NCBI RefSeq assembly: GCF_014649755.1
Contig: NZ_BMTQ01000005.1
Coordinates: forward strand, 62,001-126,000
Direction: 5' to 3'
Length of the DNA stretch: 64,000 nucleotides
Source: Streptomyces litmocidini
GTDB lineage: Bacteria; Actinomycetota; Actinomycetes; Streptomycetales; Streptomycetaceae
Both the position numbers and the translations under genes were made by a program. The stretch's first letter is position 1. Each line of letters starts with the position of its first letter. Below, piece after piece: positions 17,042 to 25,767 of this stretch. A model generated the notes under the pieces. The model was not told where the DNA came from, made no database searches, and saw only the letters and a program-made list of their open reading frames with translations.

Positions 17042-17551
17042 ATGCCAGGAACCGACCCCGTCTGTACCGTCCCGTCCGCCGAGGCCCCGGTGCCCGCCGG
17101 GTGCGGCGGGACCGTCAGCCACGCCCTGGCGTGGGTCGCGCGGCTCCACCGGATCGCCATGGGCCGGCGGCTGCGGGACCTCGGCCTCTACCCGGGCCAG
17201 GAGCTGATGATGATGCGCCTGTGGGACTGCGGGGCGGTCCGCCAGTCGGAGCTCATCCAGTCGCTCGGGCTCGATCCCTCCACGGTGACGAAGATGCTCC
17301 AGCGCATGGAACAGTGCGGATACGTCCGCCGCAGCCCGGACCCGGCCGACCGGCGCGCGGTCCTGGTCGAGGCGACGGAGGCGGGCGCGGCCCTGCGCGC
17401 CGGGGTCGAGGGCGCGTGGGCGGACCTGGAGGAGAGCACGCTCGCCGGACTCGCCCCGGCCGACCGGGCGGAACTCGCCCGTCTGCTCGGCCTGGTCGGC
17501 GGGAACCTGGCCGAGGAGGCGGGCGAGGAGGGGGCCGGACCGGTCTGCTGA
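17042..17551 (+). CDS. MarR family transcriptional regulator
   Basis: Winged-helix regulator of 169 residues. The recognition region is VRQSELIQSLGLDPSTVTKMLQ and the wing is YVRRSPDPADRRAVLVEATEAG, both MarR signatures. ATG start with GAGGAG seven bases before. It is expected to bind as a dimer to the palindromic sites between itself and the OYE gene. Cys residues near the N-terminus and at the C-terminus could sense electrophiles or oxidants, but this is speculative. Confidence 0.9.
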   Translation: MPGTDPVCTVPSAEAPVPAGCGGTVSHALAWVARLHRIAMGRRLRDLGLYPGQELMMMRLWDCGAVRQSELIQSLGLDPSTVTKMLQRMEQCGYVRRSPDPADRRAVLVEATEAGAALRAGVEGAWADLEESTLAGLAPADRAELARLLGLVGGNLAEEAGEEGAGPVC

Positions 17552-17591
17552 GGCCCGCGCCCACCGCCGGGACGGGGCCGTTCGCCGGGGG

Positions 17592-18650
17592 TCAGCCCGC
17601 CAGGACGTCCAGGACGCGGTCGACGTCCGCCGCCGTGTTGTACAGGTGGAACGACACCCGCAGGTTGCCCGCGCGGACCGAGAGCACGACGCCCGCGTCG
17701 TGCAGGGCGTCCGCCCGGTCGCCGAGGCCGGGGACGGCGACGACCGTCGAGTCGTCCGCGACCGGCTCGTGCCCGAGGTCGAGGAGCCCGGCGCGGAAGC
17801 GGGCCGCGAGCCCCTTGTCGTGGGCCTCGATCCGCTCGATGCCGACCTCCTCCAGGAGGGCGAGCGAACGGGCCGCCCCGTGGTACGAGAGGAAGGCGGC
17901 CGGCTCGTCGAAGCGGCGGGCGGAGCGGGCCAGTTCACGGACCGGTCCGTAGCTGTTGACCCACAGCTCCTCGCCCGTGACCCAGCCCGCGTGGATCGCG
18001 AGCAGGGTGTCCTGCGCCTCCTCCGTGACGGTCAGGAAGGACGCGCCGCGCGGGCAGAGCAGGTACTTGTAACCGGCGGTGACCGTGTAGTCCCACTCCG
18101 CCGCGTTCAGCGGCAGCCAGCCCGCCGACTGCGTGGCGTCGAGGAGGGTGCGGGCGCCGTGGGCGGCGGCCGCCTCCCGGATCGCCGCGAAGTCGGCCGT
18201 GCGGCCGTCCGCCGACTGCACGGCGGAGAAGGCGACGAGCGCCGTCCCGGGCCGGACGGACTCGGCGAGCCGGTCCAGGGGCACGAAGCGGGTCTTGAGG
18301 TCGCCGCGGATCGTGAAGGGGGTGATGACGGAGGAGAAGTCGCCCTCGGGGAAGAGGACCTCGGACCCGGTCGGCAGCGACTGGGCGATCATCCCGCAGT
18401 GGACCGCGACCGAGCTGCCGACGGCGACGCGCTCGTGGGAGACGCCGGCGATCCGGCCGAAGGCGGCGCGGGCCTCGTCGACGACGTCGAAGCTGCCGGC
18501 GCCCCCGGCGCGGCCGTCGGCGGTCTCCTCGGCGAGGAGGGTGACGGCCTCGACGGTCCGGCGGGGCAGCAGGCCGCAGGCGGAGGTGTTCAGATAGGTC
18601 TTCTTGGGCGCGAACTCGGCGCCGCCGAGCGGCTGGTCAAGGGATTCCAT
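17592..18650 (-). CDS. Class V PLP-dependent enzyme (cysteine desulfurase/kynureninase-like)
   Basis: 352 residues starting [28 protein letters not shown] is the N-terminal pattern of selenocysteine-lyase-like enzymes. [14 protein letters not shown] holds the Asp that contacts PLP and [17 protein letters not shown] the Schiff-base Lys. No catalytic Cys loop typical of IscS/SufS is seen, so desulfurase activity is doubtful and aminotransfer or lyase chemistry is possible. Upstream lies a 12-bp inverted repeat. It converges with marR. Confidence 0.8.
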   Translation of the reverse strand: MESLDQPLGGAEFAPKKTYLNTSACGLLPRRTVEAVTLLAEETADGRAGGAGSFDVVDEARAAFGRIAGVSHERVAVGSSVAVHCGMIAQSLPTGSEVLFPEGDFSSVITPFTIRGDLKTRFVPLDRLAESVRPGTALVAFSAVQSADGRTADFAAIREAAAAHGARTLLDATQSAGWLPLNAAEWDYTVTAGYKYLLCPRGASFLTVTEEAQDTLLAIHAGWVTGEELWVNSYGPVRELARSARRFDEPAAFLSYHGAARSLALLEEVGIERIEAHDKGLAARFRAGLLDLGHEPVADDSTVVAVPGLGDRADALHDAGVVLSVRAGNLRVSFHLYNTAADVDRVLDVLAG

Positions 18651-18665
18651 GACCCCCACCCTGGA

Positions 18666-18707
18666 TTCCCCACGATCACCCGTCAATGGCGATCCGATCG
18701 TGGGGAA
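18666..18707. promoter_or_regulatory. 12-bp perfect inverted repeat before class V enzyme gene
   Basis: TTCCCCACGATC (18666-18677) and GATCGTGGGGAA (18696-18707) are exact reverse complements separated by 18 bases, just upstream of the ATG at 18650 on the minus strand. This could be an operator for an unknown repressor. A terminator for the preceding DsbA-like gene is possible but the wide loop makes it less likely. Confidence 0.5.
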
Positions 18708-18758
18708 GTCCACGCCCCGCGTGTCTCCGCGGGTCAGACCCTGCGCGGCTCGGAACGG

Positions 18759-19466
18759 TCAGGCCGACGGGACCTCGCAGGCACCGTCCGGGCCGCAGAC
18801 CTCCGCGTCGGCGCCGACCGGCTGGAGGGCACGGCCCTGCCAGGCCTGCTCCAGGGCCTGGGTGAAGACCTCGGCGGGCTGGCCGCCGGAGACGCCGTAG
18901 CGGCGGTCGAGGACGAAGAACGGCACGCCGGTGGCGCCGAGTTCGGCGGCCTCCCGCTCGTCCTCCCGTACGGCATCGGCGTAGGCCGACCCGTCGGCGA
19001 GGACGGCCCGGACCTCGGCCTCGTCGAGACCGGCCTCCACGCCCAGCGCCACCAGGGTCTCGGCGTCGAAGACGGAGCGCTCCTCGGCGAAGTTGGCGCG
19101 ATAGGCCAGGTCCAGGAGCTCGCCCTGGCGGCCGCGCTCCTTGGCGAGGTGCAGCAGCCGGTGGATGTCGAAGGTGTTGCCGTGGTCACGGCCGTCGGTG
19201 AGGTAGGCGAGGCCCTCCGAGTGCGCGTTCGACGCGACGTGCGCCTCCATGGCGCGGGCCTCGTCGAGGGTGCGGCCGTACTTCTTCGCCAGCATCTCCA
19301 GGACGGGGCCGGTGTCGCCCTTGGCGCGGTTCGGGTCGAGCTCGAAGGAGCGGTGCACGACCTCGACGTCGTCGCGGTGGGCGAAGGCCGCGAGCCCCTT
19401 CTCGAAGCGGGCCTTGCCGATGTAGCACCAGGGGCAGGCGATGTCGCTCCAGATCTCGACGCGCAT
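18759..19466 (-). CDS. DsbA-family oxidoreductase (FrnE-like)
   Basis: Cytoplasmic thioredoxin-fold protein of 235 residues. The redox motif CPWC sits in IWSDIACPWCYIGKARFEKG near the N-terminus and the cis-Pro loop is GVPFFVLD. The long helical insertion is typical of the FrnE/2-hydroxychromene-2-carboxylate isomerase-like group. No signal peptide. A role in disulfide or oxidative-stress chemistry is inferred from the family. Confidence 0.9.
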   Translation of the reverse strand: MRVEIWSDIACPWCYIGKARFEKGLAAFAHRDDVEVVHRSFELDPNRAKGDTGPVLEMLAKKYGRTLDEARAMEAHVASNAHSEGLAYLTDGRDHGNTFDIHRLLHLAKERGRQGELLDLAYRANFAEERSVFDAETLVALGVEAGLDEAEVRAVLADGSAYADAVREDEREAAELGATGVPFFVLDRRYGVSGGQPAEVFTQALEQAWQGRALQPVGADAEVCGPDGACEVPSA

Positions 19467-19584
19467 GTGACTTCTCTCCGAGGGGTTGCCGGTGGGGTGT
19501 ACGGGGTGTGTACGCCGGAGGGAACGCGCCGGCCGGTCCGTTTCATTCCGTTTCCGGCCCCGGTGTGAGCAGGAGCACCGGGCG

Positions 19585-20562
19585 TCAGGGGGCGACCGCG
19601 CGCGTCAGGCGGTTGAAGGAGGACCGGTAGGCGCTCGGGGTGAGGCCGGTGCGGCGCAGGACGTGCTGCCGCAGCGAGTCGGCGGAGCCGAGCCCGCTCG
19701 CGCGGGCCACCCGGTCCATGGCGAGGGAGGTGGTCTCCAGGAGCTCCTTCGCCCGCTCGACGCGCTGGTGGAGCAGCCACTGGAGCGGGCTGACGCCGGT
19801 CTCGGCGAGGAAGCGGCGCGAGAGGGTGCGGACGGAGACCCCGGCGTGCCGGGCGAGGTCGGTGAGGCCGAGGGGTTCGTCGAGGTGTTCCATCGCCCAC
19901 GCGCGCGTGTCGGCGAAGGAGACGCCGCGCTCGGGCGGCAGCGGGGTCTGGGTGAACTGGGTCTGGCCGCCGGGCCGGACGGGCGCGACGAGGGCGAGCC
20001 GGGCGACGGCGTTGGCGACGGCGGCGCCGTGGTCGGTGCGGATGACGTGCAGGCAGAGGTCGATGCCCGCCGCGTATCCGGAGGAGGTGAGCACGGGGCC
20101 GTCCTGGACGAAGAGGACGTCGTCCTGGAGGTCGACGGCCGGGTGGCGGGCGGCGAGCAGCGGCCGGTAGGCCCAGTAGGTCGTCGCCGCCCGGCCGTCG
20201 AGCAGTCCGGCCTCGGCGAGCGCGAAGGCGCCGGTGCAGATGGAGGCGATCCGCTTGCCGTCGCCGGCGGACGCCCGCAGGACGTCGAGGACGCGCGGGT
20301 CGGGGTCCTCGTACGCCCCGCTGCCCGCGAGGATCACGGTGTCGGCCCCCTCGACGGCTTCGAGCCCGTGCGGGACGACCAGGTCGAGGCCGCCGGTGGT
20401 GGTGACGGGCCCGGGGTCGGGGGCGCAGATGACCGTCTCGTACCCGGGGCCGCCGTCGATCTCGACCTTGCCGAAGAGCATCTCCGGGATGGCCAGGTTG
20501 AACATCGAGACGGGCGGTGCGGCGATCACGGCGACGCGCCGCACGCGGGAACCGACGGGCAT
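19585..20562 (-). CDS. GlxA family transcriptional regulator (DJ-1/PfpI plus AraC HTH)
   Basis: 325 residues. The N-terminal amidotransferase-like domain has SICTGAFALAEAGLLDGRAATTYW, with a Cys at the nucleophile elbow, and the C-terminal AraC/XylS double HTH includes GVSVRTLSRRFLAETGVSPLQWLL and ARASGLGSADSLRQHVLRRTGLTPSAYR. ATG start with GGAGG eight bases before. It is divergent from an MFS efflux gene 70 bp away and is the likely regulator of it. Ligand unknown. Confidence 0.9.
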   Translation of the reverse strand: MPVGSRVRRVAVIAAPPVSMFNLAIPEMLFGKVEIDGGPGYETVICAPDPGPVTTTGGLDLVVPHGLEAVEGADTVILAGSGAYEDPDPRVLDVLRASAGDGKRIASICTGAFALAEAGLLDGRAATTYWAYRPLLAARHPAVDLQDDVLFVQDGPVLTSSGYAAGIDLCLHVIRTDHGAAVANAVARLALVAPVRPGGQTQFTQTPLPPERGVSFADTRAWAMEHLDEPLGLTDLARHAGVSVRTLSRRFLAETGVSPLQWLLHQRVERAKELLETTSLAMDRVARASGLGSADSLRQHVLRRTGLTPSAYRSSFNRLTRAVAP

Positions 20563-20632
20563 GGCCAGAACCTCCGGTCGTATGGCATTCGAGCCACTAC
20601 TGTACGAGGCCGCCGCTCACGAAGCTGGGGGC

Positions 20633-21994
20633 ATGTCCTCCACAGTGCTCACCACCGGGCCGGTCGTCCGTCACGGCGCCCCCTCCCCCGGGCCCGCGCT
20701 CGCCGCGGCCATGCTCGGCTTCGCCCTCATCACCCTCGACACCTCCGTCGTCAACGTCGCCCTGCCCGCGATCGGCGCGGACCTCCGGGCCGGGATGACG
20801 GGCCTGCAATGGGTCGTCGACTCGTACACGCTGGCCTTCGCCGCGCTGCTGCTCTCCAGCGGGGCGCTGGCCGACCGGGTCGGGGCGAGCCGGGCGTACG
20901 GGGCGGGGGTCGTCGTCTTCGTCCTCTCCTCGGCGGTCTGCGGCCTGGCCCCCGGCCTGACCGGGCTCCTGGCGGCCCGGACGGTGCAGGGCGCGGCGGC
21001 GGCCGTGATGCTGCCGGCCTCGCTGGCACTCGTACGGGAGGCGTACGGCGATCCCGGGCGGCGGGCCCGGGCGGTGTCGCTGTGGGCGGCGGGCGGCACG
21101 GTCGCGGTGGCCCTCGGCCCGGTCGCGGGCGGGGCGCTGACCACGGCCTGGAGCTGGCGCGGGATCTTCTTCGTCAACCTGCCCCTCGGACTCCTCGCGC
21201 TCTCCCTGCTGACGCGGGTGGCCCGTTCGTCGCGCCGGCCCGCCCCGCTGGACCTGCCGGGGCAGCTCACGGCGGTGACGGCGCTCGGGGCGCTGACCTT
21301 CGCGGCCATCGAGGGCGGCGCGGAGGGCCGTTGGGCGCTGGGGCTCGCGGTGGTCGCCTTCGCCGCGTTCCTGCTGGTCGAGGCGCGACGGCGGCATCCG
21401 ATGGTGCCGCTCGGGCTGTTCCGGAACACGACGGTGGCGGTGGCGGTCGCGGCGGGTTCGGCGAACAGCGTGGCCTTCTACGGCATGGTCTTCGTGTTCG
21501 GCCTCTTCTTCCAGCAGGTGCTGGGGCTCTCGGCGCTCGGCGCGGGGCTGATGTTCCTGCCGATGACGGGGCTGCTGGCCGGGGTGAACGTCCTGTCGGC
21601 GAGGGTGGCGGCGCGGTACGGGGCGCGACTGCCGATCGTCCTGGGCCAGACGGTCGCGGTGGCCGGGCTCCTGGGCCTGCTCACCGTGGACGCGGACTCT
21701 TCGCGGCCGGCGCAGGCCCTCCTGCTCGTGCCGCTCGCGCTCGGGGCCGGCTTCTCGCTGCCGCCGCTGATCGCGGCGATGATGGAGGCCGTCCCGGCGG
21801 AGCGGGCGGGCACGGCGGCGGGTCTCCTGAACGCGATCCGGCAGACGGCGGGCGCCCTCGCGGTCGCGGTCTTCGGCTCGCTCGCGGCCCGGGACATGAC
21901 GACGGCCCTGCACACGAGCCTCCTGATCAGCGCGGGCCTGCTCACCCTGACGGCCCTGGCCTCGCTGCGGCTGCCGCGCCGCCGGAGCCGTTAG
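20633..21994 (+). CDS. MFS drug/metabolite exporter (DHA2, EmrB/QacA type)
   Basis: 453 residues with 14 predicted membrane segments. The DHA2 motif LDTSVVNVALPAIGADL is in TM1 and GALADRVGASRAYGAGV is motif A in loop 2-3. The ATG was chosen because membrane segment 1 follows directly and GGGGG precedes it; upstream frame is the antisense of the regulator. A TACTGT -10 lies at about 20598. Expected to export drugs or metabolites by proton antiport; substrate not predictable. Confidence 0.85.
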   Translation: MSSTVLTTGPVVRHGAPSPGPALAAAMLGFALITLDTSVVNVALPAIGADLRAGMTGLQWVVDSYTLAFAALLLSSGALADRVGASRAYGAGVVVFVLSSAVCGLAPGLTGLLAARTVQGAAAAVMLPASLALVREAYGDPGRRARAVSLWAAGGTVAVALGPVAGGALTTAWSWRGIFFVNLPLGLLALSLLTRVARSSRRPAPLDLPGQLTAVTALGALTFAAIEGGAEGRWALGLAVVAFAAFLLVEARRRHPMVPLGLFRNTTVAVAVAAGSANSVAFYGMVFVFGLFFQQVLGLSALGAGLMFLPMTGLLAGVNVLSARVAARYGARLPIVLGQTVAVAGLLGLLTVDADSSRPAQALLLVPLALGAGFSLPPLIAAMMEAVPAERAGTAAGLLNAIRQTAGALAVAVFGSLAARDMTTALHTSLLISAGLLTLTALASLRLPRRRSR

Positions 21995-22016
21995 GGGCGG
22001 CGGCGAGCCGACGCGG

Positions 22017-22049
22017 CCGGGCCGCCCTTCGGGGGAAAGGGCGGCCCGG
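22017..22049. terminator. Strong hairpin between convergent MFS and PI-PLC genes
   Basis: Perfect 13-bp stem CCGGGCCGCCCTT / AAGGGCGGCCCGG with a 7-base loop, between two convergent genes. Confidence 0.85.
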
Positions 22050-22098
22050 GGCGTGGGCGGGGCGGGCGCGCCGCGCGCCGGGCCCCCTGCGGGCGGGG

Positions 22099-23664
22099 CT
22101 ACTTGGAGCAGGTCTCCTGGGTCACCTTGCCGCCCGCGGTGGCGGCGGTGGCCGGGTCCATCGACAGGCACAGGCCCGTCCAGTTGTTGATGAACTGGTA
22201 CGCCGGCCGGGATCCGGTCGCGGTGGCGAGCTTGGTCGGGACGACGTTCCACAGCTGGCTGCCGGAGAACCAGCGGGTCTCGCAGTCCCACCAGAAGAGC
22301 TGGGTGCCGGAGCCCGGCGGGGTGCCGTTGTCGTAGGGGACGGTCAGGCACTTGCCGTTGCTCGCCTTGATCCAGTAGTAGCCCTTGCCGTCGTACGTCG
22401 ACGGCTTCTCGGCCCCCCACTGGTGGCTGCTGGGCGGGGACGACTGGCACTCGCGCTGGGTGACCAGGCCGCCGGTCCTGGAGCTGTCGAACTCGGGACC
22501 CCGCACCATGCAGCGGCCGTAGAGGCTGTTGACGTAGGTCTTGTCGGCGTTGACCAGCCAGATGGTCCGGTTGCCGCCCCTGACGGCGTGGTCGGCGTTG
22601 TGGTCGATGATCGCGTTGACCAGGCCCCAGCCGGGGAAGTCCGTCATGACGATGCCGACGCGGCCGGTGCTGCCGTTGAGGTGCTTCATCAGCTGGACGT
22701 TGACGCCGGGTTCCTCGTGGACGATGTCGCCGTTCTCGTTGCCCAGCTTCCAGCCGCCGGCGTAGTCGGACGGCAGCAGGCCGAAGGGGGCCCTGGACGC
22801 GGAGGTGTACGTCACGTACGTGTCACCGGGGCGGCCGGAGCGCGCCTGGTCGACGTTGCCCTTGACATAGCCCCACTTCTCCGCGACGGTCTCCGCCGCC
22901 CAGTGGTCCTCCTTGCGGTCGTTGAAGCCCTTGATCCCGTAGCTGTCGCTGTCGACGCTGTCGAAGCTGCCCAGGACCAGCTTGCCGCGGACCTGCCCGA
23001 GCGTCGGGACCTCCGCCCTGCCGGAGCCCGACGTCGAGGGCGTGTAGAAGAGGTTGGGGTACCTCGCCACGTAGCCGGCGAAGATCGCCCTGACCGTCGC
23101 CGGGGTCACGGACTTCGGGTCGTGCGCGCAGTCGAAGGCGCCCGCGTCCGAGTAGGGGCATTCGGACTTCAGCCGCATCACGACCGTCTCGGTCGGGTGC
23201 GCGCGGAGGAAGGACTGTGCCTTGGTCAGGACGTCGTCGAAGTTGGCCTGCTGGTAGTACACGCCGTGGTGGACGGTGAAGGCCGAGCCCCCGGAGACCC
23301 GGGCCCGGACGTCGATGGCCCGGATGCCCCGCTCCAGCTGCGCCGTCAGGGTGTCCGCGCTGTCTCCCCAGTCCTCCTGCGTCTGCACGCTGGTGCCGTC
23401 GTGGATGGCGAGCGTGTCGTGGGTGCCGGGGATGGACATGGCGGAGAGCGGGGTGTCGCTCGCGACGCCCCACATCCACTCGGCCCGGTCCGGCTGCCCG
23501 ATGTTCCGGTAGGCGTCCTGGTTCGTCGACCCCGCCGCATCGGCGGGGACGGGCGTCAGCAGCGCGGCTCCCAGGGCGAGGCAGGCGGCCGTCATCAGGC
23601 CGGTCGGCCGACGGGAGCGCCGGCGCGATCCGGCGCCCGTGGCGTGGGGGGTGAGGCGGGACAT
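22099..23664 (-). CDS. Secreted phosphatidylinositol-specific phospholipase C-like protein
   Basis: 521 residues. The N-terminal SRRRSRRPTGLMTAACLALGA then PVPADAAG is a signal peptide for export. The PI-PLC X-like domain has both catalytic His regions, MSIPGTHDTLAIH and FTVHHGVYYQ, with IRAIDVRAR and VVMRLKSEC. The C-terminal ~140 residues contain Cys pairs and NWTGLCLSM/ASNGKCLTV repeats resembling a ricin-type beta-trefoil carbohydrate-binding module. It probably cleaves phosphoinositides or related lipids outside the cell. The start at ATG 23664 has GGAG upstream; a longer frame to 23730 lacks support. Confidence 0.85.
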   Translation of the reverse strand: MSRLTPHATGAGSRRRSRRPTGLMTAACLALGAALLTPVPADAAGSTNQDAYRNIGQPDRAEWMWGVASDTPLSAMSIPGTHDTLAIHDGTSVQTQEDWGDSADTLTAQLERGIRAIDVRARVSGGSAFTVHHGVYYQQANFDDVLTKAQSFLRAHPTETVVMRLKSECPYSDAGAFDCAHDPKSVTPATVRAIFAGYVARYPNLFYTPSTSGSGRAEVPTLGQVRGKLVLGSFDSVDSDSYGIKGFNDRKEDHWAAETVAEKWGYVKGNVDQARSGRPGDTYVTYTSASRAPFGLLPSDYAGGWKLGNENGDIVHEEPGVNVQLMKHLNGSTGRVGIVMTDFPGWGLVNAIIDHNADHAVRGGNRTIWLVNADKTYVNSLYGRCMVRGPEFDSSRTGGLVTQRECQSSPPSSHQWGAEKPSTYDGKGYYWIKASNGKCLTVPYDNGTPPGSGTQLFWWDCETRWFSGSQLWNVVPTKLATATGSRPAYQFINNWTGLCLSMDPATAATAGGKVTQETCSK

Positions 23665-23748
23665 GGGGCTCCGGTTCGGGTAGGGGTGGCGGTGCGGAGG
23701 CCAGTCTGGCCGCCACCCCTGGCGTTCCACTGACGTTCCGCTAACGCC

Positions 23749-24663
23749 CTAGGCGCCCTTGCGGTACCGGCCGGGCGCCACCCCGTACTCCCGCTTGAAG
23801 GCTTTGGCGAAGGCGAACTCCGAGGAGTAGCCGGAGCGTTCGGCGACCGCGCGGAGGGGGAGGTCGTCGGAGCGGAGGAGGCGGCCCGCCGTGGTCATGC
23901 GCCACCAGGTGAGGTACGCGAGGGGCGGGCGTCCGACGAGGGTGGTGAAGCGGCGGGCGAAGGCGGCGCGGGAGAGGCCGCCGAGGGCGCCCAGCTCCTC
24001 GACCGTCCACGCCCTGGCGGGATCGCCGTGGAGGGCGCGCAGGGCGCCCGCGACGGCCGGATCGCTCAGCGCGGCCGACCAGCCGGTGGAGCGGTCGGCG
24101 CGCTCGGTGAGCCACCAGGTGCGGAGCAGGTACAGGAGCAGGGTGTCGAGGAGGGCGGGGACGATCGCGTCGGAGCCCGGCCGGGGCTCGGCGAGTTCGG
24201 CGCCGAGCAGGTCGACGGCGGCGCGCAGCCGGGGGTGGGAGCCGACCCGGGCGGGGAGGTGGACGTACGGCGGCAGTTCGGTGAGCAGGGGGTGGGCGCG
24301 GGCCCGGCTGAGCTGGTAGGCGCCGCAGAGCAGCAGGGTCTCCTCGGCGCCGACGGGCCCGCGGTCGGGCGGGGTGGGCCAGGAGCCGTCGGGGGCGGGC
24401 AGGGCGTCGACGAGCGGGGTGCCGGGCCGGTCGGCGAGGCCGTGGCCGGTGCCGTGGGCGAGGAGGACGACGTCTCCGGGGCCGAGCCGGACGGGGGCGC
24501 CGTCGTCCGGGGGCAGCAGCCAGGCGGTGCCCTGGAGGAGGACGTGGAATCCGGCGCCCTCGCTCGGGGGGAAGCGGAGGCCCCAGGGGGCGAAGCGGAC
24601 GGTGCGGGAGGAGTGCGGGCGCCCGGTGCGCATGGCGGCGATGGCATCGCTCAGTACGTCCAT
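23749..24663 (-). CDS. AraC family regulator with cupin sensor domain
   Basis: 304 residues. An N-terminal cupin-like domain (FHVLLQGTAWLLPPDDGAPV, RLGPGDVVLLAHGTGH) is followed by a C-terminal AraC HTH pair: TVEELGALGGLSRAAFARRF and AERSGYSSEFAFAKAFKREY. This is the CupinRmlC/AraC type often controlling a divergent oxidoreductase. The ATG has TACCGT seven bases upstream, so the transcript is probably leaderless. The 90-bp region to the divergent quinone reductase gene contains a 9-bp inverted repeat likely to be its binding site. Confidence 0.9.
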   Translation of the reverse strand: MDVLSDAIAAMRTGRPHSSRTVRFAPWGLRFPPSEGAGFHVLLQGTAWLLPPDDGAPVRLGPGDVVLLAHGTGHGLADRPGTPLVDALPAPDGSWPTPPDRGPVGAEETLLLCGAYQLSRARAHPLLTELPPYVHLPARVGSHPRLRAAVDLLGAELAEPRPGSDAIVPALLDTLLLYLLRTWWLTERADRSTGWSAALSDPAVAGALRALHGDPARAWTVEELGALGGLSRAAFARRFTTLVGRPPLAYLTWWRMTTAGRLLRSDDLPLRAVAERSGYSSEFAFAKAFKREYGVAPGRYRKGA

Positions 24664-24670
24664 GGCCCGA

Positions 24671-24746
24671 ACGGTAGCGTGCGAGACGATCGGACATGAA
24701 GGGGAGTCGGGGAGACATGGATCGTCTCCTCCGGCCCGCCTAGCGT
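24671..24746. promoter_or_regulatory. Divergent leaderless promoters with inverted-repeat operator
   Basis: The minus-strand -10 TACCGT (24671-24676) sits 7 bases from the AraC ATG, and the plus-strand -10 TAGCGT (24741-24746) sits 7 bases from the reductase ATG at 24754. Between them GAGACGATC (24683-24691) and GATCGTCTC (24720-24728) form an exact 9-bp inverted repeat, symmetric to both promoters. Confidence 0.6.
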
Positions 24747-24753
24747 CGAGGTC

Positions 24754-25761
24754 ATGACGACAACAGGCATGACGACGAAGGCCGTTCTCTTCCACGAGCT
24801 CGGCGGGCCCGAGGTGCTGCGGGTCGAGGAGGTGCCGCTGCCGGAGCCCGGCCCCGGGGAGGTGCTCGTCCGGGTGGAGGCGATCGGACTGAACCGCGCC
24901 GAGGCGCTGTTCCGCTCCGGCACGTACCACTACCCGGCGACGCTGCCGGGTTCGCGGCTCGGTTACGAGGCGGCGGGCGTGGTCGAGGCGGTCGGCGCGG
25001 GGGTCACCGCGTACGCCCCGGGCGACCCGGTGATGGCGGCGGCCAATTTCGAGTTCGGGACGTACGGCGTGTACGCGGAGCGGGTGGTCCTCCCGGAGGA
25101 GTACGTGGTGGCCCGGCCCGAGGGGGCGGACGCGGTGACGGCGGCGGCCGTGTGGCTGGGCCACTTCACCGCGTACGGCGGGATGGTCCTGACCGGCGGA
25201 CTGCGTCCCGGTGACCACGTGGTGATCACGGGTGCGTCGAGCGGGGTGGGGACGGCCGCGATCCAGACGGCGCTGCGGGTCGGAGCCGTACCGATCGCCA
25301 CGACCCGCGGCGAGGGCAAGCGGAAGCGGCTCCTGGAGCTGGGAGCCGCGCACGTGATCGCCACGGACACCGAGGACCTGGTCGGGGTGGTGCGGCGGGT
25401 CACCGGCGGTGCGGGCGCGGACCTGGCCTTCGACGCGATCGGCGGGCCCGGCTTCGCCCGGCTCGGCGACGCGCTGCGGACCGGCGGCACCGCCGTGCTG
25501 TACGGATGGCTCGACCCCCGGCCGGTCGAGCTGTCGCGGAACTGGCCGCTGACCACGCACACGTACGCGAACGGGGCGCTGGCCAGGACCGAGGAGGGGC
25601 GTCGGCTCGCGGCCGGGTTCATCGGCTCGGGGCTGCGGGACGGCTCCCTGGCTCCGGTGATCGCCGAGACCTTCGACGGTCTGGAGCGGATCGCCGACGC
25701 CCACCGGCTGATGGAGTCGAACGCGCACCTCGGGAAGCTCGTGGTGCGCGTCTCCTCCTGA
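24754..25761 (+). CDS. Zinc-independent quinone oxidoreductase / MDR alcohol dehydrogenase
   Basis: 335 residues of the medium-chain dehydrogenase/reductase superfamily. The N-terminal catalytic domain includes GPEVLRVEEVPLPEPGPGEV and GLNRAEALFRSGTY. The NADPH-binding fold has VVITGASSGVGTAAIQTALR. Zn-binding Cys residues of alcohol dehydrogenases are absent, which points to the NADPH:quinone reductase/zeta-crystallin branch. It is divergent from an AraC regulator, the usual arrangement for inducible reductases of this type. Confidence 0.85.
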   Translation: MTTTGMTTKAVLFHELGGPEVLRVEEVPLPEPGPGEVLVRVEAIGLNRAEALFRSGTYHYPATLPGSRLGYEAAGVVEAVGAGVTAYAPGDPVMAAANFEFGTYGVYAERVVLPEEYVVARPEGADAVTAAAVWLGHFTAYGGMVLTGGLRPGDHVVITGASSGVGTAAIQTALRVGAVPIATTRGEGKRKRLLELGAAHVIATDTEDLVGVVRRVTGGAGADLAFDAIGGPGFARLGDALRTGGTAVLYGWLDPRPVELSRNWPLTTHTYANGALARTEEGRRLAAGFIGSGLRDGSLAPVIAETFDGLERIADAHRLMESNAHLGKLVVRVSS

Positions 25762-25767
25762 GGGGCG

